Source: Tillus elongatus
Lineage: Eukaryota > Arthropoda > Insecta > Coleoptera > Cleridae
NCBI GenBank assembly: GCA_964006375.1
Contig: OZ023269.1
Location: 58,252,468-58,316,467, forward strand
Length of the DNA: 64,000 bases
Direction of reading: 5' to 3'
Shown: piece by piece, positions 56,727-64,000 of the stretch
Numbering within the stretch: position 1 is the stretch's first letter
How the letters are laid out: each line of letters opens with the position of its first letter
The notes under the pieces: model-generated
Told to the model about the DNA's origin: nothing
The model's database searches: none
What the model saw: the letters and a program-made list of their open reading frames with translations, nothing else
Position numbers and translations under genes: made by a program

Positions 56727-59700
56727 CTACTCACACTGGTAACGGGTGTGTCCAGACTGACCACACCTACAACATAAACTCTTCTTCGCCATCGGTAAAT
56801 ACTTTGGTTTTACGGGAACAATTTCGTCGATTCTGGATGCGTCTGCTGCTGAATATGCATGAATAAAGTGTAGTTCTGGCGGCGGCGACGCATTCACGGT
56901 CTCTGGCTGCTGTGGTGCATGAAACTTTTTCAGATCTTTCACATGTATGTGTTTCAGCAACTTGCCCTTGGTATCCCGGAGGTCATACACCACCGGCGAC
57001 ACTACTTTGACCACCGTATACGGACCAGAATATTTCGCGGCGAGCTTTGCGGCAAAACCACTGGTTCCTTGGGATAACGGATGTTCTCGGCGTAGCACCT
57101 GTTCACCAACTTTGCATTGCCATTCCCTGCGACGCAAATTGTAGTGGCGACTTTGTTGGGTGAACGCCCTTGCCAGATTCATTCTTACTAACTCGAATGT
57201 TTCTCGCAGCTTCTTCAGACGGTTATGACGGTCTTCTATTTCTTCCGGCGTCGTCTCCGGCTCCTCTGGCTGACTCTTCGGCGGTATTTCGCGTTCAGCG
57301 TGCACCGCGCCGGGGACGGTCAGCTCTCGGCCGAAGTTCAGGAAGGCTGGGGTGAATCCGGTGGATTCCTGTTTGGCCGTGTTGATGGCGAACCCCAGTT
57401 CAGGCAATCTTTCATCCCACTGTCGCTGATCATGCTCGCAAAACTGGGCGATCATGGTTTTCAGCGTGCGATTCGCCCTCTCTACAGCATTGGCTTGGGG
57501 AGTGTATATCGGGGTCAGCCTCTGGGCTATCCCTAACTCCTTCAGCCAGGCCTTGTGTTCATGGGACACTAGTTGTTTCCCGTTGTCCGAGATCAGTGTC
57601 CTGGGGCAGCCGAACTTTGTGATGACCATCTCAAACAACGCTTTGTTGACGGCGGGGGCGGTGGCTTTCCTCAACGGTCGGCATTCTACCCATTTCGTAA
57701 AACGGTCTTGGGCGACAATAATAAAATTGTGTCCCTTTTTGGACCGAGGCAGGGGTCCCACTAAATCGACGCAGACGGTTTCCCATGGCGTCTTGTTCGA
57801 GGAAGGCTGCATCTTCCCGGGGGTCTGTTGTTGGGAGACTTTAAACCTCTGACAGCGATCACATTGCCTCACATAACTCGCAACTTCCCGAAACATCCCT
57901 GGCCAATAGTAATGACAAGCTATACGGGCAATGGTTTTTGAAATGCCCATGTGCCCGGCGGTCGGTTCGTCGTGGTTCTCTCGTAGAATTCGGCCATGCA
58001 CGTTCTTAGGGATGCACAATTTCCAAGGATCGCTCAGCTCGGGCTCGCTTAAGTTGTATGCGTCCCAAAAATGTCGGTACAGTCTTCCGCCCCTGATGGA
58101 ATAGTCGGGAAATGCCTCCGGGTTCCTTTCCACCTGGTCCAACTTACGTCTGTACCAGGAACAGCTTGCTTCCTCCTCTGTGAAGCAAATATTCTCTTCC
58201 GCGGACTCTTCACAGCTCTCCAACGGTGAACGGGAGAGGGCGTCCGCTACACGGTTTAGTGCCCCTCGTCGATATTTTATCGTGAAGTCGTATTGTTGTA
58301 GAAATACGCTCCACCTGGCCACACGCCCAATCGGGGTTTTAATCGTTTGCAACCACCTAAGAGATTGGTGGTCTGTCAGTACTGTAAAATGGTACCCCTC
58401 CAGGTATGGGCGCATTTTTTCAATCCCCCATACCACCGCTAGGCACTCTTTTTCCGTCACAGAATAATTTTTCTCGGCAGGGCAGAGCGTCCGGCTGGCA
58501 TACGCGATGACTTTCTCTGACCCATCGATGTTCTGAGTCAGAGCTATGCCTAAGCCATTATCACTGGCATCAGTTTGCAGGACGAATTCTTTCGAAAAGT
58601 CCGGACAGGTCAATATCGGCGCCTGAGTGAGTAATTTCTTCAGGTCTTTAAACGACCTCTCTTGCTCTTCACCCCAGTGCCATCGATTCTTCTTCTTCAA
58701 TAGCTTGGTCAAGGGGGTCACTACCTGTGAGAATTGCGGAATGAAACGGCGGTACCACGAGGCGACCCCCAAAAATCGACGGACGTCTCTGACAGTTCGT
58801 GGGGTCGGCATGGCCTCGATAGCCTCCACTTTATCCGGATCGGTGCTGATGCCATCCGACGTCACAACATGCCCAAGATATTTCAGCGACTTCCTGCAGA
58901 AGTGACATTTCTCCGGGTTCAGCTGCAAGTTACTCTGCCTCAGCCTTCGGAACACTTCCCTCAAGTTCTCCAGGTGCTCCTCGAAGGTCTCTCCCATTAC
59001 GATAACGTCGTCCAGGTAGGCGAAAGCGTGCGGTTCCATATCGGGGCCTATTATAGTATCCAACAGCCGCTGGAACGTCGCTGGAGCCGAGTGAATTCCG
59101 AAAGGCATAACCTTGAACTGATACAACCCCCTCCCCGGGACGGTAAAGGCGGTGATGGGCTTACTTGTCGGCGTCAGAGGGATTTGCCAGTAGCCCTGCT
59201 TTAAATCCAGACTGCTGATGTACTTGGCCCGGCGAAGCTTGTCGAGTATGCCCGATATATATGGCAGCGGGTAGGCGTCCTTGACGGAAACCTTGTTAAC
59301 TTCCCGGAAGTCCACACAGAATCGGTATTTTCCGTCCTTTTTCTTAACCATCACCACAGGTGAGCTCCATGGGCTGTTAGAAGGTTCTATAATTCCTTCT
59401 TCCAACATCCTGTCGACCTCGTCGTTAATGACCTGCTGCATTTTCGGGTTTTGTGGGCGGTATCGCTGTTTAATAGGTTCTCTCCTCGACAGGCGGATAT
59501 GATGTTGTACTCGGTCGGTAGGGCCAGTTATTCGTTTGAAATATCCAAGTTCTTTCTCCAAGAACAGATCAAGTTGACGTCGCTCTCGGGGGGTCAATTC
59601 CCCCAAGGTGTTCGTTTCCATAGTATGTATTGGAACTACGGGCGGGGGTGGAGTTGCTGACGCCAGCAGTTCTCCATCGAGGTAGGTTTTAGCGGTCGGT

Positions 59701-60110
59701 AAATCTATACGGAAGTCGTACTTCCCCAAAATATCCGTCCCCAACACTATGTCTACCGGGAGGTGAGGCAGGTACAACAGCTCCCCTTGTATCTTCTTAC
59801 TACCCAACATCAATTCAGTCACGTACATTTGTTGTACGGAGACCAGTCGTCCATCGGCGATGCGGGTGTTTACGTCTGGCAAGGAGACGGCTTGTAAATA
59901 ATCTGCGTCTATTTCCTCAAGTGCGGTACCGCTCAGAAAGGACCGGGTCGCCCCTGTGTCCAGCAAAGCACTGAAACACTTCTGGCCTATCCTGGTCCTG
60001 ACTATGGGTCTGTTGTCAGTTTGATATCGTCTGTCAATGGCCGAGGTGTCGTTGGGGCGGAACTGCTGGAGTCTCGGCCCTCCACAGTTCCCATCTAGTT
60101 TCCCGGACAT
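56727..60110 (-). CDS. pol: Gypsy Pol: protease, reverse transcriptase, RNase H, integrase, C-terminal zinc knuckle
   Basis: An uninterrupted frame of 1127 codons. Protease: DTG at 51-53. RT: about 210-390, with SLDLKQGYWQIPL at about 300 and the catalytic YLDD at 365-368. RNase H: TDASD from 513, D580 and D623. Integrase: H713, H720, C750, C753, then D782, D842 and E877; a GPY-like YSGPYTVV is near 1028. A final CxxCxxxxHxxxxC knuckle occupies 1113-1126, which is unusual at the end of pol. The ATG at 60110 follows a TAA (TAAATG), so the frame cannot extend further upstream. It is most probably entered by minus-one frameshifting from gag at 60098-60104. All listed catalytic residues are present. 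Confidence 0.95.
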   Translation of the reverse strand: MSGKLDGNCGGPRLQQFRPNDTSAIDRRYQTDNRPIVRTRIGQKCFSALLDTGATRSFLSGTALEEIDADYLQAVSLPDVNTRIADGRLVSVQQMYVTELMLGSKKIQGELLYLPHLPVDIVLGTDILGKYDFRIDLPTAKTYLDGELLASATPPPPVVPIHTMETNTLGELTPRERRQLDLFLEKELGYFKRITGPTDRVQHHIRLSRREPIKQRYRPQNPKMQQVINDEVDRMLEEGIIEPSNSPWSSPVVMVKKKDGKYRFCVDFREVNKVSVKDAYPLPYISGILDKLRRAKYISSLDLKQGYWQIPLTPTSKPITAFTVPGRGLYQFKVMPFGIHSAPATFQRLLDTIIGPDMEPHAFAYLDDVIVMGETFEEHLENLREVFRRLRQSNLQLNPEKCHFCRKSLKYLGHVVTSDGISTDPDKVEAIEAMPTPRTVRDVRRFLGVASWYRRFIPQFSQVVTPLTKLLKKKNRWHWGEEQERSFKDLKKLLTQAPILTCPDFSKEFVLQTDASDNGLGIALTQNIDGSEKVIAYASRTLCPAEKNYSVTEKECLAVVWGIEKMRPYLEGYHFTVLTDHQSLRWLQTIKTPIGRVARWSVFLQQYDFTIKYRRGALNRVADALSRSPLESCEESAEENICFTEEEASCSWYRRKLDQVERNPEAFPDYSIRGGRLYRHFWDAYNLSEPELSDPWKLCIPKNVHGRILRENHDEPTAGHMGISKTIARIACHYYWPGMFREVASYVRQCDRCQRFKVSQQQTPGKMQPSSNKTPWETVCVDLVGPLPRSKKGHNFIIVAQDRFTKWVECRPLRKATAPAVNKALFEMVITKFGCPRTLISDNGKQLVSHEHKAWLKELGIAQRLTPIYTPQANAVERANRTLKTMIAQFCEHDQRQWDERLPELGFAINTAKQESTGFTPAFLNFGRELTVPGAVHAEREIPPKSQPEEPETTPEEIEDRHNRLKKLRETFELVRMNLARAFTQQSRHYNLRRREWQCKVGEQVLRREHPLSQGTSGFAAKLAAKYSGPYTVVKVVSPVVYDLRDTKGKLLKHIHVKDLKKFHAPQQPETVNASPPPELHFIHAYSAADASRIDEIVPVKPKYLPMAKKSLCCRCGQSGHTRYQCE
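60039..60104 (-). promoter_or_regulatory. Minus-one frameshift signal: GGGAAAC heptamer plus predicted pseudoknot
   Basis: On the minus strand, G GGA AAC at 60104-60098 is in the gag frame and precedes the gag stop TAG at 60097. After a 6-base spacer, GGAACTGTGGAG (60091-60080) pairs with CTCCAGCAGTTCC (60071-60059; one bulged G). The loop sequence GGCCGAG (60079-60073) is complementary to CTCGGCC (60045-60039), giving an H-type pseudoknot. A slip gives the pol frame GGG AAA CTA. Confidence 0.82.
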
Positions 60111-61237
60111 TTACAATCCCGGGATAACACCCCTGTCTTGCCACAGCGTGAACAAAACAGTCGTGGTGCTTTCTGACACTTGCTTCTCATGTGTCCTGTC
60201 TCACCACAATTCCAGCAAGTCGTACGCTCCATCGCGAAACGAACCTGCTTACTGGTTTCCGGACGGTCAGTCGTAGGCGAAGTCGGGGGTGTGAAACGGT
60301 TCTTAGCGGGGGGACTAGTATTCCCACTTTCTTGCTCATCCGAAGGAGGCCGGCTAGGCTTTGGTGGGCCCTCCTTGGTATCCTTCAGTTCCTTCAACAT
60401 CGCCTCAATTGCCTTTGTTTTTTCTATGAACGTACGTATGTCTGGCACGTCGCAATTCCAGAGCATCTGTCGGAACTCTGGGCGCAGGTTTCTTCTTAAC
60501 CAAGTCAATTCCTGTTGCCTGTGGAAGTTTCCGTGCCGGCGTATGAGTGTCTGCAGCTCTGTTATGTAAGTAAACACGGGCTCACCGGCTTTGTGTAAAC
60601 GTCGACTGATTTCAGCTTCTAAATCTATGAAGTAGTTTGCCGGGAAATAGAAACGCTTGAAATCCTCGATAAAGTCTTCCCACGATGTCCAGTACGCCCT
60701 ATTATTTCGATACCACAGCAAGGCTTGACCTTCCAAGACCTGTGGCAACACTGGCAGAAGGCGGTCCGAAGATACGTTAAAGTGCAAGCGGATTTCTTCT
60801 AGGCGTTCTAAAAATGCTACGGGGTCAGACCTGCCCTGGAAATGCAAGTTCCACGCAAACAGATTGAGTGGTTCTGGTTGCCGAAATGTCGTAGTGTTGG
60901 TCACAGGTGATATTGGCGGCGGGAATGGCTTTTGCGTAGGCGGTGTTAGGTGCCCGATTAAGTTTCCCGTTCGTGGTGACGACGGCGGCGATGCGGTAAC
61001 GTTAGGCAGTGAGGCTGCCTCGGTGTGCGGCGGTCTTCCTTCACGCAAAAATTTAATCAATTGCCTTCTCATTTCTTCAACCGTTGTCTGGGGTCGTAGG
61101 CAAAACCTCGCTAACTCTGTTTCCAGTTCAGGCTTCTTCAGCCTGTATACCCATCCTACCCGGCCGTCAAATAGGTCCGGGTCGGACTTCTCTTGAGGCT
61201 CAGGCTCGACGGCCTTGTCCGTTTTCGGGTCTGACAT
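60095..61237 (-). CDS. gag: Gypsy Gag with one intact and one altered zinc knuckle
   Basis: 380 codons from ATG 61237 (MSDPKTDKAV) to TAG 60095. It is the capsid and nucleocapsid precursor. Residues 1-115 are Pro/Thr-rich, after an N-terminal helix-like part. The capsid region, about 120-285, has FQGRSDPVAFLERLEEIRLH, VLEGQALLWYRNN and FKRFYFPANY. C-terminal knuckles are CWNCGETGHMRSKC (intact CCHC) and CSRCGKTGVLSRDC, in which the His is replaced by Val. Gag overlaps pol by 16 bases. Because the frame is open and the start follows a 690-base leader with no longer alternative, the start is reasonably secure. Confidence 0.92.
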   Translation of the reverse strand: MSDPKTDKAVEPEPQEKSDPDLFDGRVGWVYRLKKPELETELARFCLRPQTTVEEMRRQLIKFLREGRPPHTEAASLPNVTASPPSSPRTGNLIGHLTPPTQKPFPPPISPVTNTTTFRQPEPLNLFAWNLHFQGRSDPVAFLERLEEIRLHFNVSSDRLLPVLPQVLEGQALLWYRNNRAYWTSWEDFIEDFKRFYFPANYFIDLEAEISRRLHKAGEPVFTYITELQTLIRRHGNFHRQQELTWLRRNLRPEFRQMLWNCDVPDIRTFIEKTKAIEAMLKELKDTKEGPPKPSRPPSDEQESGNTSPPAKNRFTPPTSPTTDRPETSKQVRFAMERTTCWNCGETGHMRSKCQKAPRLFCSRCGKTGVLSRDCKCPGN

Positions 61238-61910
61238 TGTTCAGTGCAAACGGTAAAGCGGCAAGACGGCGCTGCGAAGCTATTGAAGATGATAACGCAG
61301 TGTTAGGATGAAACGGGTCGGATTTGTAACAGTAGTTTCCCTTGGTCAGTAGTGTTTAAACAAAACACAAAAAAAATTATAAATACTAAACAATAACAAA
61401 AATATTCGGAATAACAAAATTCTCTACAAGTTGAAACTAAAAACAAAAACACTATATATTAACGCTAAACTTAAGATGTTGATTAAAAGAAAACGTTACA
61501 CTTAAAGAATGTAATCGTATCACGTAATGCAGTAAACAAACATTAGAAGCTAGCGTGAAAGAAAAAAAGTCAACTATTATTTTAAAAAAATTGCAAGATC
61601 AACAGCTGCTAACAAATAATTCTATCAAAAGCAAAATAAATTAATGTTCACGGTTTCACAAAGTATTGATGATACGGCGATTGATATCGTAGATAACAAT
61701 ATTGTAATTCCTTTTTAAATTCTGCCTCTGTTTCAAACTAAAAAGATACCGAATTCTTAAGATACAGGTAACATATCTTATCTACACTTTTCCAACACCT
61801 CTTATCACAATTAGCGATAAACTATGTACATTAAAATTTAACAATTTCAAAATATTTACGGCTACTTCCCTGAATCCACCTTTCTCTAATTTGATTTACT
61901 AACTTAGGTC
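61238..61910 (-). other. Gypsy 5' leader
   Basis: About 670 bp of A+T-rich leader between the primer site and gag, without supported coding sequence. It is the expected place for packaging signals, but I cannot identify one by eye. Confidence 0.7.
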
Positions 61911-61927
61911 CCTGCTCGCAGGTGCCA
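61911..61927 (-). promoter_or_regulatory. Primer-binding site of the Gypsy element
   Basis: On the minus strand, TGGCACCTGCGAGCAGG starts two bases after the LTR end. TGG is the complement of a tRNA CCA end; I cannot name the tRNA with confidence. Confidence 0.7.
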
Positions 61928-61929
61928 TT

Positions 61930-64000
61930 TGTGAGGGGTCAAATCGGGATAAGGTTATCTTTCCCTAATATGGGGAGGTTCCCACGGGATAACCTTATCA
62001 ATACGGCTTTATTTACGGGATTTGCTCAGGCGCCAGCAGCGTGGGTTTAAAGGAAGACGCTGCGCTCCCTCAGGACTATATATCTGTCCTCGGTTGCTAC
62101 TTACAGCTACACGGACCCGGGGTAAACTTCAGTGGAGACAGGGTTCACCTAAGTCCTCAGGCGAAGTCCCTCAGGACTCCTTAATTATGGCCTATGTATT
62201 AGAGATCAGGATGTTACGTATTACGTTGGGGTGGATTGGTTGGGAAGCTTTAAATGAAATACCGTATAAAACAAATAGTCTATTTACAAAAGTATTGGTG
62301 GGGAAATATTTACAAAATATATACAAAGAAATATTTACACAAGGGATTCTCCCGGTATACCCCACGTTTAAACTAACTTAATTGACAACAAATCAATTTA
62401 TTAGAGACCAGAGGCAGAAACTGAAATATTCGCGAGTTATACGGCCGGTATCACGAATAGGGGTAGTAAACTCGCGGCTTGTAAGCGGGCAGAAGCGTCC
62501 CAGGATCGCTAAAGCAAGGCAACGGACAGGTGGTCGGTTTAAGCAGGCATGCAGTATGTGAAAAAGCCAACTCTAGGTGCAATATCAAGATCAGCTAACG
62601 GCTTGCTCTACTTTCTACTATCACTTAATTAATTTCGGACCCTCAAGCATGCGTTGCAGTCATACAGACTCTCTACGACCGGAGGAAGTGTCTCCCTAGG
62701 GAGTTGGAAATTTCCCTTCGACAAAATAAAGGAAGTCCTCACTATCAAGTTAAAAGAAGACACAGCCTCCAGGCGGTGCCTTCAGGACGGTCGGGACACC
62801 GGATATCGCCAGACTGTTTCGATCGCCAGGAGTGGTGGAGACCTACTGCAGCCCGAAATATCCCGGCTGTCGTCCAAATCCAGGAGCACGAGAGCTGCGC
62901 CACGGGAGACCGCCTGGGGATGATGTGATCGTGGCTAGTACGCCCCCCGAGTTCACATCAACGTGCAGTCGGCCGCTTTGCTAGTGCTCTCGCATTCTCG
63001 GGAAGACTCCAGTCCAGGAACGCGACCCCTTTGCGTCTCCCGACGGAAACATACAAAGCTTTTCCCCCTAGGACTGAAAACGACAGGGTTTCCCCAATAA
63101 TGTCAGCCGGACGGTCGGGACACCGGATATCGCCAGACTGTTTCGATCGCCAGGAGTGGTGGAGACCTACTGCAGCCCGAAATATCCCGGCTGTCGTCCA
63201 AATCCAGGAGCACGAGAGCTGCGCCACGGGGGACCGCCTTGGGATGATGTGATCGTGGCTAGTACGCCCCCCGAGTTCACATCAACGTGCAGTCGGCCGC
63301 TTTGCTAGTGCTCTCGCATTCTCGGGAAGACTCCAGTCCAGGGACGCGACCCCTTTGCGTCTCCCGACGGAAACATACAAAGCTTTTCCCCCTAGGACTG
63401 AAAACGACAGGGTTTTCCCAATAAAGTCAGCCGGACGGTCGGGACACCGGATATCGCCAGACTGTTTCGATCGCCAGGAGTGGTGGAGACCTACTGCAGC
63501 CCGAAATATCCCGGCTGTCGTCCAAATCCAGGAGCACGGGAGCTGCGCCACGGGAGACCGCCTTGGGATGATGTGATCGTGGCTAGTACGCCCCCCGAGT
63601 TCACATCAACGTGCAGTCGGCCGCTTTGCTAGTGCTCTCGCGCTCTCGGGAAGACTCCAGCCAAGGAACGCGAGCCCCTGCTCCCTCAGGTTGCCCCGCG
63701 GATACCGACAGAAACGAGCGATGGACCTATTTATCCGAAGCTCCCTTGCTGCCGTCTCTCTGAAATAAAACCACTGACAAACACAACAACATTCAGTGTC
63801 TTTTCCACACCTGGACTTTTAACGTCACCTCTGGCGAAGGCCACCAAGCGCGCCCAGGTGTCCGCCGCCAGAGAGAGTCGTCAACCCGTGGAAAACCCCT
63901 TTCACACAGGCCCTGTACTGTACAGCTGGAGGGACAACGACCTACCTCCTATAATTGAACAACGAGCGGCCCGCTGAAGACGGCGTTCGTCGTCGGTCAC
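61930..64000 (-). repeat. 5' LTR of the Gypsy element, truncated by the window edge
   Basis: 2071 bp, corresponding to 52985-55050 of the other LTR. It holds three uninterrupted 324-bp-spaced units starting at 62786, 63110 and 63434. About 500 bp of the LTR, which on the minus strand is its beginning, lies beyond the window. Confidence 0.95.

Noticed and set aside
56947..59660. Plus-strand frames opposite Gypsy pol
   Set aside because: Antisense shadows of a G+C-rich coding sequence; none shows motifs.

Overview
The window is non-coding-rich arthropod, almost certainly insect, nuclear DNA. The evidence is an env-bearing errantivirus-type LTR element, several LINE clades, hAT and Tc1/mariner-type transposons, spliceosomal introns, and about fifteen long (TA)n arrays in 64 kb. 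Nearly every recognisable sequence is a transposable element or a relic of one, often nested. The one host-like gene I can support is a four-exon gene on the minus strand (48114-52336). Its reading frame joins without a break into about 861 residues, and it carries zinc fingers and a tyrosine-recombinase signature (Crypton-like).

Layout. 1-8513: A+T-rich dispersed repeat, a (TTTA)n array, two head-to-head copies of one LINE (1362-2899 plus, 2890-6175 minus) and a mariner-type transposase relic. 8514-18171: a hAT element with 8-bp target duplications, holding a second hAT-type element (10579-17894), which holds an errantivirus-like element (12198-17786). That last element has near-identical 406-bp LTRs, intact gag and env frames, and no reverse transcriptase, RNase H or integrase core. 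18172-24683: dispersed repeats, a hAT-type MITE (18298-18889), a LINE tail and TA arrays. 24684-33066: a DNA transposon with about 31-bp inverted ends lying in (TA)n. It encodes a broken protein of a widespread uncharacterised family (DUF7869-like) and is itself interrupted by a 4.7-kb LINE.

33067-35407: dispersed repeats and TA arrays. 35408-45715: a mariner-type element with inverted repeats of about 600 bp. Its right repeat is split by about 7.1 kb of satellite-like repeat carrying an I/R1-type LINE with RNase H and a second LINE tail. 45716-47721: a 2-kb compound microsatellite of CA, CACG and CACATC. 47840-48038: a fold-back. 48114-52336: the recombinase-like gene. 52985-64000: a young, apparently intact Ty3/Gypsy element on the minus strand with LTRs of about 2.57 kb. 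Its gag-pol junction carries a textbook minus-one frameshift heptamer followed by a predicted pseudoknot. Its right-hand LTR runs off the end of the window.

The TE genes do not form a pathway with one another; what links them is insertion history. The order in the main nest is hAT, then hAT-type element, then errantivirus, each step marked by exact target duplications. Transposon ends repeatedly abut (TA)n arrays. All family assignments come from reading translated sequence by eye; no database search was run.
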